Shown: positions 44,930 through 54,092 of the stretch, piece by piece | Position numbering within the stretch: position 1 is the stretch's first letter | Layout: each line of letters opens with the position of its first letter | Source: an uncultured Lachnospiraceae bacterium | GTDB lineage: Bacteria; Bacillota; Clostridia; Lachnospirales; Lachnospiraceae | Length of the DNA stretch: 64,000 nt | Assembly: GCA_910585995.1 (NCBI GenBank) | Contig: CAJUGG010000076.1 | Span: 1-64,000 of the forward strand | Reading direction: 5' to 3' | Notes under the pieces: model-generated | The model's database searches: none | What the model saw: only the letters and a program-made list of their open reading frames with translations | What the model was told of the DNA's origin: nothing | Program-made: the position numbers and the translations under genes

Positions 44930-46978
44930 ATGAGACTCTGGGATGGATGTAAGAAAGCAGTGTATATGCTTTTGTTTTTGCTGGTAATTCCCTTGAGTGC
45001 GTATATTCTGTATGGCGCGCTGGATACACTTAAATATGCAGAAGTTCTGGAACAAATACTGCCTGCCAGAGGGGTCTTTGTGTGTGTGCTTTTGGCTTCT
45101 GTGCTGCTTTTGGGGCTATATTCAGGAGTATTTGGAAAAATCTCGGCTTATCTGGAACGACGAGGGAATTGGGCGGCTGTAGCGCTTTTGGGCATGATGT
45201 TTTTGCTTCAGGTCGTGATGGTCCTGACGGTACGAACCTCCCTTCGCCATGACCACCTGAAGATCTTTGACACCGCAGTGGCGCTGCTGGAAAAGGATAC
45301 CATTGCAGATACCCATTTTAAACACTATTTTATGAAATACCCCAACAATATTCCCATATGTCTGTTTACCGGCGCATGGCTTAGACTGGCAGTGTTCTTG
45401 CATCTTCCCAAGAACTTTTGGATGGAGTATATCAAGCTTGTCAACCTGCTGTTTATGAATCTGGGCCTTTGGTGCACGTATTCCCTGGTATGCCGGTATA
45501 AGGGCCGTAAGACCGGGATTTATGTGCTTCTGCTTTTACTGGTGCACCCTCTGTGGTATCTGTTGGGACAGATGTATTATACTTCCACGATCTCTTTGGC
45601 AGCTTCCATGGGGTCAGTCTGGCTCTTTGACCGCGCCAGAAGACAGCCAGCGCTCTGGAAAAAATATATACTGTATGCTGCAATGGGGATCCTGCTGGCG
45701 TTGGGATATAAGATACGCCCGACGGTGATTCTGACCGCAGTGTCTCTGCTGGTATATGGAGTATTGACCCTTCAGAATCTGCGCGCTTCGAAAGAGGCAG
45801 CCTGCGTCCTAGCAGTGCTTGCAGGCGCTGCGCTGGTGTTTGCTTCCTATGGACAGTTGGAGAAGCGCTATGCAGGATTTGATCCTCAAGAGACCGGATA
45901 TCCAGCGGTGCACTGGGTGATGATGAGCGCCCAGGGAGAAGGGCAGTATAACAGTGCAGATGATGCCTACACAGGTTCTTTTTCCACGAAAGAAGAGCGG
46001 ACAACAGCGGCTCTTACAGTATTAAAACAACGGATACAAGAGATGGGTCCTAGCGGTCTTCTGACGCTGTTTCGCAATAAGCTAAGAGTTGCATTTTCTG
46101 ATGGGACGGACGACTACTACGCGTTGTTTCGGACGATGCGGGAGACTTCCTGGCTGCATAAATATATCGGCGGCGGCCGCAGCGATTATCTGGCTGTGTA
46201 TCTGCAGGGCTATCATGGGATGCTTATGGGGCTTTTGCTGATTGCACTGCTTGTGCGGGTGTGGAAACGGGAACATGGCTTTCTGGATATTTTTATCATA
46301 AATCTGTGCGGAGCGTATCTGTTTTATCTGTTGTGGGAAGTGGACAATGCATACAGTATTCCTTTTCTGCTGATATTTGTGCTGGAAGCAGCCGATGGGA
46401 TGGTGGCTGTAGAAAGTGCTTTCGGGCGCATAGAGAAAGACAGGAAGTGGATGCGGTATATTCCGGCGCTCTCTTTTGGAGGCACCTTCCTGGCCGCTGT
46501 GGGGCTTGTGCTGGCTGTAAAACATCAGGGAGGACCCATCCGGGAGTATGTGGTGCTTCAGGACCAGGAGACGAGTCAGGATCTTCTGCTTCAGACAGAA
46601 TTTACCCAGACCTTTCAGGCCGAGCAGCCATTTGACCATGTGGATCTGTGGGTGGCCAACTGGGACGGTGCGGCCAATGATTCGGTCTATGATCTGAAGG
46701 TTTTAGATGAAGCCGGTCAGGAAGTAGCCAGAGGAGAAGTGATCGGGGCAAATGCTCCGTGTATGGCAGCTTATACGGTGGCTTTTGAACGGGTGGTGCC
46801 CAAAGGGGTACAGGACTATAAGCTGCAGATCAGCTTGAGAAACCAGGACTGTAGTATCAAAACTGACTTTTTATATTACCAGTCCGGCGCGTGGGATATG
46901 TACCAGTCCGGAGCACTCTATGTACCACAGGAAGTTCCCATGGTGGATCTGGCTTTTGCGGTATATGAAGAATATTGA
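44930..46978 (+). CDS. Polytopic membrane protein, GT-C/mannosyltransferase-like
   Basis: 682 residues with about 12 helices in the first 510 residues and a soluble C-terminal beta-rich domain (about 530-680). An early loop has SLRHDHLKIFDTAVALL and KYPNNIPICL, similar in placement to GT39/GT-C catalytic loops. It probably adds sugar from a lipid donor to an extracytoplasmic acceptor, but the family is not firmly identified. It starts five bases after dapF. Confidence 0.7.
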   Translation: MRLWDGCKKAVYMLLFLLVIPLSAYILYGALDTLKYAEVLEQILPARGVFVCVLLASVLLLGLYSGVFGKISAYLERRGNWAAVALLGMMFLLQVVMVLTVRTSLRHDHLKIFDTAVALLEKDTIADTHFKHYFMKYPNNIPICLFTGAWLRLAVFLHLPKNFWMEYIKLVNLLFMNLGLWCTYSLVCRYKGRKTGIYVLLLLLVHPLWYLLGQMYYTSTISLAASMGSVWLFDRARRQPALWKKYILYAAMGILLALGYKIRPTVILTAVSLLVYGVLTLQNLRASKEAACVLAVLAGAALVFASYGQLEKRYAGFDPQETGYPAVHWVMMSAQGEGQYNSADDAYTGSFSTKEERTTAALTVLKQRIQEMGPSGLLTLFRNKLRVAFSDGTDDYYALFRTMRETSWLHKYIGGGRSDYLAVYLQGYHGMLMGLLLIALLVRVWKREHGFLDIFIINLCGAYLFYLLWEVDNAYSIPFLLIFVLEAADGMVAVESAFGRIEKDRKWMRYIPALSFGGTFLAAVGLVLAVKHQGGPIREYVVLQDQETSQDLLLQTEFTQTFQAEQPFDHVDLWVANWDGAANDSVYDLKVLDEAGQEVARGEVIGANAPCMAAYTVAFERVVPKGVQDYKLQISLRNQDCSIKTDFLYYQSGAWDMYQSGALYVPQEVPMVDLAFAVYEEY

Positions 46979-47033
46979 TGGACAAAACTGAAAAATTTTT
47001 AGTAAGTAAGAAAAAAATACGTAAATTATAAAG

Positions 47034-47062
47034 TTGTATTTGTCAGAAAAGTGTGTTAGGAT
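47034..47062 (+). promoter_or_regulatory. Candidate promoter of the T-box/aspS-gat operon
   Basis: TTGTAT, 17-base spacer, TAGGAT. It places the start at the 5' edge of the T-box. Confidence 0.45.
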
Positions 47063-47345
47063 AATTGGCAAGTTCATAAGTAAAGGCAAAGAACAGGACT
47101 CTGATCTGCAGAGGCCGACAGGAATCTGGCGTCACCGACTGAGAGCGCCATTGGGAAGAGCAGATCAAGGGAACACCTGGGAGCTGGCTGATTGAAAGCA
47201 GAGTAGGTCAGTCCGTGGCATACGTTATCGGCATAAGAGTGGAAGACCGCACGCAGTTGGGTGTGGTGTTCAATGCGGGTGGTACCGCGGGAAGAAAAAG
47301 AGTGTCCCGTCCCGGAATGTAAAGATTCCGGGGCGGGATTTTTTG
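47063..47345 (+). ncRNA. T-box riboswitch of the aspS-gatCAB operon
   Basis: The T-box sequence GGGTGGTACCGCGG is unmistakable, followed by a terminator (CCCGTCCCGGAAT against ATTCCGGGGCGGG, then TTTTTT). Stem I, with a GAGAGC-type distal loop, and the Stem II/IIA-B region lie 5' of it. The specifier is best read as AAC (Asn) at 47172-47174, followed by A, in AAGGGAACACC. Uncharged tRNA-Asn would favour the antiterminator and switch on the AspRS-GatCAB genes. GAC (Asp) is the alternative. Confidence 0.88.
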
Positions 47346-47380
47346 GTGCTTGTGTCCGGAAGACAAGTTGCGGTACTAAA

Positions 47381-47582
47381 ACAGCAACGAACCGAGCAAG
47401 CCCCAAGAGGATTTTCAGACACTGAAGTGGCTGAAAATCCTCTTAGAGAAGGGGGCTTGGGAGGGGAGTTGCGGTACTAAAACAGCAACGAACCGAACAA
47501 GTCCAGGGAGGATTTATCGACGCGAAAGCGGCGAAAAATGCTCCCAGATGAGGGGGCTTGGGAGGGGAGTTGCGGTACTAAA
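47381..47582 (+). repeat. Two tandem hairpin leader units before aspS (family L)
   Basis: Two units with a period of 101 bases. Each starts AACAGCAACGAACCGA and ends GGGGGCTTGGGAGGGGAG, then GTTGCGGTACT. GCAAC pairs with GTTGC. Inside, unit 1 pairs AAGAGGATTTTCAG with CTGAAAATCCTCTT; unit 2 has different inner arms (GGGAG...CTCCC) that still pair. A loose tail of an earlier unit precedes unit 1. The last tail abuts AGGAGG of aspS. Confidence 0.88.
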
Positions 47583-47597
47583 ATAGGAGGTAGAACG

Positions 47598-48929
47598 ATG
47601 GAATTTATGACAGGGATAAGAGAAAAAGAGGCATTGGAACTATCAGCGCTTTTGGACAGAGGACGGATCGGGCAAAAGGTAAAGGTAAATGGTGCAATAC
47701 ATGCTATTCGCCATATGGGAGATGTGGCTTTTGTGGTGCTTCGTAAGAGAGAGGGTCTGCTGCAGTGTGTCTATGAGGAAAATACCTCAGGATTTGACTT
47801 GAAGGATCTCAAAGAGGCTGAGACAGTGGAAGCAGAGGGCGTCTTAACAGAAGAAGAGCGGGCGGTCGGAGGCGTAGAGCTTCGTCTGACCGGGATACGG
47901 ATCTTGTCCGTGCCTACCGCCCCTCTGCCGCTTCCCATTGGAAAATGGAAATTAAATACCTCGCTGGAAGCGAAACTGAACATGCGTTCGATTTCCCTCA
48001 GGAATATCAGAGAGCGGGCAAAATTCAAACTGCAGGAGGGGATTGTAAGAGGATTCCGGGATTTTCTGTACGGGCAGGGCTTTACAGAGATTCACACGCC
48101 TAAGATTGGGGCAAAGAGCGCTGAAGGCGGATCAAACCTCTTTAAACTGGATTATTTTCACCGTCCGGCAGTATTACAGCAGTCACCGCAGCTATATAAA
48201 CAGATGATGGTCGGCGTCTTTGACCGGGTCTTTGAGACAGCGCCGGTATTTCGGGCGGAGAAGCACAATACAAAGAGACATCTAAACGAGTATACTTCTC
48301 TGGATCTGGAAATGGGGTATATTGATGGATTTGAGGATCTAATGGAGATGGAGACAGGTTTTTTGCAGTATACCATGGAGCTTTTAGCCAAAGAGTATCA
48401 AAAAGAGCTTCAGATCCTGGGGATTACGCTGCCAAAGACCAAGCAGATCCCCGTAGTGCGATTTGACCGGGCAAAAGAGCTGGTGGCAGAGAAATATAAC
48501 CGGAAGATCCGCAACCCTTTTGACCTGGAACCAGAGGAGGAGACGCTGATCGGGCAGTATTTTCAGGAAGAGTATGATGCAGATTTTGTATTTGTGACCC
48601 ATTATCCATCGAAGAAGAGGCCGTTTTATGCGATGGATGATCCGGAGGATAACAGGTATACGCTGAGTTTTGATCTGCTCTACCATGGGCTTGAGATCAC
48701 CACGGGCGGACAGCGGATTCATGAGTATGAGAAGCTACTGGAGAAATTATGTGCGCGGGGGATGAGCGAGGAAGGGCTGACGCAGTATCTGGATACCTTC
48801 CGGTATGGGATGCCGCCGCATGGAGGACTGGGGATTGGGCTGGAGAGACTGACCATGAAACTGGTGGGCGAAGACAATGTAAGGGAGACAACGCTTTATC
48901 CCAGGGATTTGTCTCGGTTAGAGCCGTGA
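47598..48929 (+). CDS. aspS: Aspartyl-tRNA synthetase, archaeal type (probably non-discriminating, Asp/Asn)
   Basis: Class IIb synthetase without the bacterial GAD insert, 443 residues: OB-fold anticodon domain (about 15-120), motif 2 FRAEKHNTKRHLNEYTSLDLEMG region and motif 3 GGLGIGLERLTM. Bacterial AspRS is about 590 residues, so this is the shorter AspS2 form. With gatCAB next door and an Asn-type T-box, it most likely charges tRNA-Asn with Asp for amidation. The ATG follows AGGAGG; a start 60 bases earlier would lie within the hairpin leader. Confidence 0.9.
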   Translation: MEFMTGIREKEALELSALLDRGRIGQKVKVNGAIHAIRHMGDVAFVVLRKREGLLQCVYEENTSGFDLKDLKEAETVEAEGVLTEEERAVGGVELRLTGIRILSVPTAPLPLPIGKWKLNTSLEAKLNMRSISLRNIRERAKFKLQEGIVRGFRDFLYGQGFTEIHTPKIGAKSAEGGSNLFKLDYFHRPAVLQQSPQLYKQMMVGVFDRVFETAPVFRAEKHNTKRHLNEYTSLDLEMGYIDGFEDLMEMETGFLQYTMELLAKEYQKELQILGITLPKTKQIPVVRFDRAKELVAEKYNRKIRNPFDLEPEEETLIGQYFQEEYDADFVFVTHYPSKKRPFYAMDDPEDNRYTLSFDLLYHGLEITTGGQRIHEYEKLLEKLCARGMSEEGLTQYLDTFRYGMPPHGGLGIGLERLTMKLVGEDNVRETTLYPRDLSRLEP

Positions 48930-48937
48930 GGCGGGGA

Positions 48938-49188
48938 GGGGCTGCAACAGTCTGCGGCTCCTGTGCCTCTGCCTGGCGCTCCGGCGGGGCAAGGGGATAA
49001 ATGCGCTGTATGGAATGTATCGGACAGTTTCCCACTTTTGTATGCTCCAGCCGTACACGGGAGCGTGTTCGTCTGGCTCATACAAAAATGGAAAACAGTC
49101 CGCTCCAATCCATAGCATCGCTATTTATGCCCCTTGCCCCGCCGGAGTGCCAGGCAGAGGTACAGAAGCCACAGACTGTTGCAGCCCC
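48938..49188. repeat. Long palindrome, copy C (hairpin family P)
   Basis: A 251-bp inverted repeat between aspS and gatC. Outer arms GGGGCTGCAACAGTCTG pair with CAGACTGTTGCAGCCCC; CTCCGGCGGGGCAAGGGG also pairs. The core (TGGAATGTATCGGACAGT on one side, ACAGTCCGCTCCAATCCA on the other) matches copies A and B. It could block or protect the aspS-gatC mRNA. Confidence 0.85.
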
Positions 49189-49278
49189 GGCCAAGGTTTA
49201 CTAAGACGGTAGAGGGAAAAGCGTGAGCGTGTGAAGGGATATAAATTTTGGTTTATAATTTAAAGAAGGAGAGAGACG

Positions 49279-49572
49279 ATGGCGAATGTGATCACGGATG
49301 AGATGATGGATTATGTGGGGATCTTGGCGAAGCTGGAGCTTCCTGAGGAGGAGAGGGAGCAGGCGAAGAAGGATATGGGAAGGATGCTGGATTATATTGA
49401 TCTGTTGAATGAGTTGGATACGTCGGGTGTGGAGCCTATGTCACATATATTCCCGGTGAGGAACGTGTTCCGGGAGGATGTAGTGAGAAATGAGGATGAG
49501 AGAGAGCAGATGCTCGCGAACGCGCCAGCGGTAAAGGACGGGGCATACAAAGTGCCTAAGACAGTAGAATAA
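49279..49572 (+). CDS. gatC: Asp-tRNA(Asn)/Glu-tRNA(Gln) amidotransferase subunit C
   Basis: 97 residues, with KLELPEEEREQAKKDMGRMLDYIDLLNELDTSGVEPM and the C-terminal LANAPAVKDGAYKVPK of GatC. It stabilises GatAB. GAAGGAGAG precedes the ATG. Follows aspS and palindrome C. Confidence 0.95.
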   Translation: MANVITDEMMDYVGILAKLELPEEEREQAKKDMGRMLDYIDLLNELDTSGVEPMSHIFPVRNVFREDVVRNEDEREQMLANAPAVKDGAYKVPKTVE

Positions 49573-49575
49573 TTA

Positions 49576-49675
49576 TCAGCATCTGCCCGAAAAATGCCTG
49601 TAATGACATTTGAGAGCAAGGCGAACAAATGTTATTACAGAAGAAGGGACATTTTTGGGGCGGATGCGGAACTTA
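49576..49675 (+). repeat. Hairpin leader unit before gatA (family L)
   Basis: CAGCATCTGCCCGAAAAATG pairs with CATTTTTGGGGCGGATGC; a second arm GTAATGACATTTG pairs with CAAATGTTATTAC. The tail GCGGAACTTAAATA leads into the gatA ribosome site. Closely similar to the unit at 54093-54194. Confidence 0.85.
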
Positions 49676-49706
49676 AATAAAAGCGGGACTTTAATAGGAG
49701 GCGTAT

Positions 49707-51182
49707 ATGGGTTTGATGAGTTTAACAGCTATGGAGCTGGGGAGGAAGATACAGGCGCGGGAGGTGACGGCTGTGGAGGCTGTCAGGGAGGCTTTGGCGC
49801 AGATTGGGAAGATGGAGCCTTTGTTTCACTGTCTGGTGACGGTGGATGAGGAGGGGGCGATAAAGAGGGCCAAGGAGGTGCAAAAGAGGATAGAGTCTAA
49901 GGAGCTGACCGGGCCTCTTACCGGGGTTCCGGTGGTGATTAAGGACAATCTCTGTACGGAGGGGATATTGACTACTTGTGCTTCTAAGATTTTATCTGGT
50001 TTTAAACCTGCTTATTCTGCAGAGGCAGTAAAAAATCTGGAGGAGGCAGGAGCAGTCATTGTTGGAAAGGCCAATATGGATGAGTTTGCGATGGGCAGCA
50101 CGACGGAGACTTCGTATTTTGGCCCAACGAAGAACCCCTGGAATCAGGAGCATGTGCCGGGCGGATCTTCGGGCGGAAGTTGTGCGGCGGTGGCGGCTGA
50201 GGAGTGTTCTTGTGCGCTTGGATCGGATACGGGCGGATCGATTCGTCAGCCCAGTGCGTTTTGCGGAGTGACAGGGATCAAGCCAACGTATGGGACGGTC
50301 TCCCGGTATGGTCTGATCGCCTATGGTTCGTCTCTGGATCAGATCGGGCCGATTGCAAAGGATGTCAGTGACTGCGCGGCGGTGCTTCAGGCGATTGCTT
50401 CTTATGATCCCAAGGACAGCACTTCGGTAAAGCGTAAGAACTATGATTTTTCAGCAGCTCTTGTGAAGGATGTAAAAGGACTTCGCATTGGTATCCCAAG
50501 GGACTATTTTGGAGAGGGACTGCAAGAGGAGGTAAGGGAGCAGATCCTGCAGGCAGCAAAGGTGCTGGAAGCGCAGGGCGCTGTCCTGGAGGAATTTGAC
50601 CTAAGTCTGGTAAAATATGCGATTCCGGCTTATTATATTATCGCTTCGGCAGAAGCCAGTTCCAACTTAGCCCGGTTTGACGGGGTAAAATATGGGTATC
50701 GTTCCAAAGACTACGAAGGACTTCACCAGATGTATAAAAGATCCAGAAGCGAGGGATTTGGAGCAGAGGTAAAACGGCGGATTATGTTGGGTTCTTTTGT
50801 GCTCAGCTCCGGGTATTATGATGCCTATTATCTAAAAGCGTTAAAGACAAAGGCGCTGATTAAACAGGCATTTGACAAGGCATTTGCACAGTATGATCTG
50901 ATCCTGGCGCCGGCGGCTCCCACGACGGCGCCGAGACTGAAGGAATCTCTTCAGGACCCTTTACAGATGTATCTGGGAGATATCTATACGATTGCTGTCA
51001 ATCTGGCGGGGTTGCCGGGGATCTCATTGCCCTGCGGCGTAGACCAAAAAGGGCTTCCCATTGGGATGCAGATGATTGGAGATTGTTTTCAAGAGAAGAC
51101 TTTGATCCGGGCAGCCTATACATTTGAGCAGACGAGAACTTATGAGCGTTGTGCCGCAGTAAAGGGGGAATGTGTAAGATGA
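49707..51182 (+). CDS. gatA: Asp-tRNA(Asn)/Glu-tRNA(Gln) amidotransferase subunit A
   Basis: Amidase-signature enzyme that frees ammonia from glutamine. The Ser-cis-Ser-Lys triad is intact: VVIKDNL (Lys about 74), PGGSSGGSCAAVAA (about 150) and DTGGSIRQPSAFCG (Ser about 174). Length 491. TAGGAGGCG precedes the ATG. It overlaps gatB by 4 bases (ATGA). Confidence 0.97.
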   Translation: MGLMSLTAMELGRKIQAREVTAVEAVREALAQIGKMEPLFHCLVTVDEEGAIKRAKEVQKRIESKELTGPLTGVPVVIKDNLCTEGILTTCASKILSGFKPAYSAEAVKNLEEAGAVIVGKANMDEFAMGSTTETSYFGPTKNPWNQEHVPGGSSGGSCAAVAAEECSCALGSDTGGSIRQPSAFCGVTGIKPTYGTVSRYGLIAYGSSLDQIGPIAKDVSDCAAVLQAIASYDPKDSTSVKRKNYDFSAALVKDVKGLRIGIPRDYFGEGLQEEVREQILQAAKVLEAQGAVLEEFDLSLVKYAIPAYYIIASAEASSNLARFDGVKYGYRSKDYEGLHQMYKRSRSEGFGAEVKRRIMLGSFVLSSGYYDAYYLKALKTKALIKQAFDKAFAQYDLILAPAAPTTAPRLKESLQDPLQMYLGDIYTIAVNLAGLPGISLPCGVDQKGLPIGMQMIGDCFQEKTLIRAAYTFEQTRTYERCAAVKGECVR

Positions 51183-52609
51183 GCAGACAATATGAGACTG
51201 TGATCGGACTGGAAGTCCATGTGGAACTTGCGACCAAGACCAAGATTTTCTGTGCGTGCAGCACTGCATTTGGCGGGGCACCCAATACCCATACCTGCCC
51301 GGTGTGCACCGGGATGCCGGGTTCACTGCCCGTTCTGAACAAACAGGTGGTGGAATATGCGGCAGCCGTGGGGCTTGCGACGAATTGTACGATTAACCAG
51401 TGCTGTAAGTTTGACAGGAAAAATTATTTTTATCCGGATAATCCGCAGAACTATCAGATCTCACAGCTATATGAACCCATTTGCCGCGACGGCTATGTGG
51501 AGATCGAGACGCCTGCAGGGGCAAAAAAGATCGGGATTCATGAGATCCATATGGAAGAAGATGCCGGAAAACTGATTCACGATGAATGGGAAGACTGTTC
51601 TCTGGTAGATTTTAACAGAAGCGGCGTGCCTCTGATCGAGATTGTATCCGAGCCGGATATGAGAGATGCGCAGGAAGTCATCGCCTATCTGGACAAACTG
51701 CGGCTGATTATTCAGTATCTGGGGGCTTCGGACTGCAAACTGCAGGAAGGGTCTATGCGTGCGGATGTGAACTTATCGGTGCGGGAAGTGGGGAGCACGA
51801 CCCTGGGGACTCGTACAGAGATGAAGAATCTAAACTCTTTTAAGGCGATTGCAAGAGCGATTGACGGAGAGCGGGAACGCCAGATCGAGCTTTTGGAAAT
51901 GGGAAAGGCAGTGGTGCAGGAGACGCGCCGCTGGGATGATAATAAGGAAGCTTCTCATGCGATGCGTTCTAAGGAGGATGCACAGGACTACCGATATTTT
52001 CCGGAGCCGGATTTGGTGCCGATCTTTATTGATGATGAGTGGCTCGCACAGATCAAAGCCAGACAGCCGGAGCTTCGGACGGAGAAGTTGCTTCGTTATA
52101 AGAAGGAATTTGATATTCCGGATTATGATGCGCAGATTATCACTTCTACAAAGAAGATGGCGGATCTGTTTGAAGAGACTACGGCACTCTGCAAAAAGCC
52201 TAAGAAGGTGTCCAACTGGCTGATGGTGGAGACGATGCGGCTGTTAAAAGAGCATGAGATGGAGGTGGAAGAACTGACGTTCTCTCCGCAGAACTTGGCG
52301 AAATTGATTGATCTGACGGATGAGGGGACGATTAATGGTTCGGTGGCGAAGGAGATCTTTGAGAAGATCTTTTTAGAGGATATTGAGCCGGAGCGCTATG
52401 TGGAGGAGCATGGGCTTCGGATGGTAAATGATGAAGGGGCGCTTAGAGAAGTGGTTCAGAGAGTGATCGCAGAAAATCCGCAGTCTGTGGCAGATTACCG
52501 GGGAGGCAAGGAAAAGGCGATGGGGTATCTGGTGGGACAGACGATGAAGGCGATGAAAGGAAAGGCAAATCCGGCAGGAGTGAATCGGATGTTAAAAGAG
52601 CTGCTTTAG
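51179..52609 (+). CDS. gatB: Asp-tRNA(Asn)/Glu-tRNA(Gln) amidotransferase subunit B
   Basis: Kinase/tRNA-binding subunit, 476 residues: VIGLEVHVELATKTKIFCAC, zinc-cluster Cys (CAC, CPVC), NRSGVPLIEIVSEPD and the YqeY-like tail ending MGYLVGQTMKAMKGKANP. The start chosen lies inside the gatA stop; an earlier in-frame start adds ten residues. With the AspRS here it completes Asn-tRNA synthesis; Gln-tRNA formation is possible if GltX is non-discriminating. Confidence 0.97.
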   Translation: MSRQYETVIGLEVHVELATKTKIFCACSTAFGGAPNTHTCPVCTGMPGSLPVLNKQVVEYAAAVGLATNCTINQCCKFDRKNYFYPDNPQNYQISQLYEPICRDGYVEIETPAGAKKIGIHEIHMEEDAGKLIHDEWEDCSLVDFNRSGVPLIEIVSEPDMRDAQEVIAYLDKLRLIIQYLGASDCKLQEGSMRADVNLSVREVGSTTLGTRTEMKNLNSFKAIARAIDGERERQIELLEMGKAVVQETRRWDDNKEASHAMRSKEDAQDYRYFPEPDLVPIFIDDEWLAQIKARQPELRTEKLLRYKKEFDIPDYDAQIITSTKKMADLFEETTALCKKPKKVSNWLMVETMRLLKEHEMEVEELTFSPQNLAKLIDLTDEGTINGSVAKEIFEKIFLEDIEPERYVEEHGLRMVNDEGALREVVQRVIAENPQSVADYRGGKEKAMGYLVGQTMKAMKGKANPAGVNRMLKELL

Positions 52610-52650
52610 AGGGTGACAAAGCTGCGGCAAAAGGGGGCTTTTTTGAATAT

Positions 52651-53355
52651 TTAGTCATATTCAGCACAGATATATTTGAACTCTTCCGTCTTATGCAGTG
52701 CTGACAATGCGTGTTTCTCAATATGTTTTGACATAATTTCCACTGCATATCGGAAATTCTCACATGGATGGCTTTCGGCGCAGCGCACCATTGCTATCAG
52801 CATCTGGTTATCACCCTCAATATTTTCAGATGGGTAGTTGCCGGCATAGTCGCAGGAATCCTCGTAAAGACCTGTCTGCATGACCGCTTCCATCTGAGCC
52901 GCAGTGCCAATCACTGCATGGTAATCTATGGTCTCCGAATCCATGTAATATTCAATAAAAAGTCTTGCCACAACATCTGTGCATTGCCGGATTTGCTCAA
53001 TAATAGCATCTGCATTCCGAACAGCAAATCTCTGGATTTCCCGCTTGGCATGCGCCTCGTTTTTATAGTAGATGTACAAAAGTGTTTTACGGCCACTCAA
53101 TATAGCGGTGATGCTCTTTAGCTTTCTGTCTTTGCCATAGACGGCGCAAAGCGTCCGGATGAGATCATCCTCCGGCACATTGTACAACGTCATTCCGCGC
53201 CAGTCCTTTCCGACAGGAATATCATAGGTGAGCATTTGATACTGTGCGTCATAGTCAAAGGAAATAACGTTGTCATCGTCAATATCTCCGTTGAAGTCAA
53301 CGACACCATACACGCCTTCCTGGTGAGTGAGTGGGATACTGCGTAATTCCGGCAT
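52651..53355 (-). CDS. Protein of unknown function, AT-rich pair member 1
   Basis: A 234-residue soluble, acidic protein with no recognised domain. It contains a two-strand opening (GVYGVVDFNGDIDDDNVISFDYD) and helical C-terminal half with several Cys and His. It lies 21 bases downstream of a second unknown gene on the same strand, so the pair is probably co-transcribed. Codon use differs from the flanking gat genes. Immunity-type or phage-derived genes look like this, but nothing proves it. Confidence 0.55.
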   Translation of the reverse strand: MPELRSIPLTHQEGVYGVVDFNGDIDDDNVISFDYDAQYQMLTYDIPVGKDWRGMTLYNVPEDDLIRTLCAVYGKDRKLKSITAILSGRKTLLYIYYKNEAHAKREIQRFAVRNADAIIEQIRQCTDVVARLFIEYYMDSETIDYHAVIGTAAQMEAVMQTGLYEDSCDYAGNYPSENIEGDNQMLIAMVRCAESHPCENFRYAVEIMSKHIEKHALSALHKTEEFKYICAEYD

Positions 53356-53376
53356 TTTTATATTCTTCCTTTCAGA

Positions 53377-53865
53377 CTATAAATTGGCTGTGAAATACTT
53401 GTTGTACTCTCTGAACAATATATTCTTTCGTTTGTTGTTTGGTCTTTTGTATAAGTCGCAAAAATGTTCGCCTATGGATACATTGATAAGTCCTTTATTT
53501 ACAAGGAGTTCATATTTTCCTTGTACAAAAGGATATTCTTCAACTATCCATTTTGCATCTCCATGATTTTTTATGATGACTTCACCCCAATAAACAGACA
53601 TCATACATTCAAATTCTTTTTGCGACAATCCGATTTTGCCGAATGCATTTTCCTCATACAGATCAAAATACCATTGTTCTATCCTTTTCAGGCTTTCAAC
53701 TGTATAGTCAGGAAAAAATACAGAGCTTTGTGTGCTGGCAGATCTCAGCCTGTTCAGCAAAGAATCTTTATGTGCAATAAAATAATTCTCAGCTTGAGAT
53801 ATATTACTAAATTCTCTCAAATTATCCCTGTATTTAATGGCTGCCTTTAAAGTATATTTAGACAT
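53377..53865 (-). CDS. Protein of unknown function, AT-rich pair member 2
   Basis: 162 residues, basic, Tyr- and Asn-rich, mostly helical, with no signal. The start chosen lies 40 bases after a consensus-like promoter and behind AAGGATATGGAAG; an upstream in-frame start would precede the promoter's -10. No family recognised. Base composition (low GC) and isolation between the gat operon and hairpin leaders suggest horizontal acquisition. Confidence 0.6.
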   Translation of the reverse strand: MSKYTLKAAIKYRDNLREFSNISQAENYFIAHKDSLLNRLRSASTQSSVFFPDYTVESLKRIEQWYFDLYEENAFGKIGLSQKEFECMMSVYWGEVIIKNHGDAKWIVEEYPFVQGKYELLVNKGLINVSIGEHFCDLYKRPNNKRKNILFREYNKYFTANL

Positions 53866-53905
53866 TCTTCCATATCCTTTTTGCCCTGGATGGGCGTTTG
53901 TACCC

Positions 53906-53934
53906 ATTATATCAGGGTTTTTGCTATTTCGCAA
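53906..53934 (-). promoter_or_regulatory. Sigma-A promoter of the AT-rich gene pair
   Basis: On the minus strand TTGCGA, 17-base spacer, TATAAT, about 40 bases before the start. Confidence 0.6.
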
Positions 53935-54061
53935 ATATTTCTTGACAGCCTCTAATTAGCCATGATCTAAGTTGTGAGGGAATGAGGAGTGACTGAAGGA
54001 ATTGAGGAAGATCGGGGACTTGATAAGAGGGGGAACAGGATATATAATAGGAAGGAATAAA

Positions 54062-54090
54062 ACAGCATCTGCTGGGCGGATGCTGAACTC
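54062..54090 (+). repeat. Minimal hairpin leader unit (family L)
   Basis: AACAGCATCTGCTGGGCGGATGCTGAACT: shown here only in part as GCATC/GATGC stem with a short loop and GAACT tail. It directly precedes a full unit. Confidence 0.7.
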
Positions 54091-54092
54091 TA

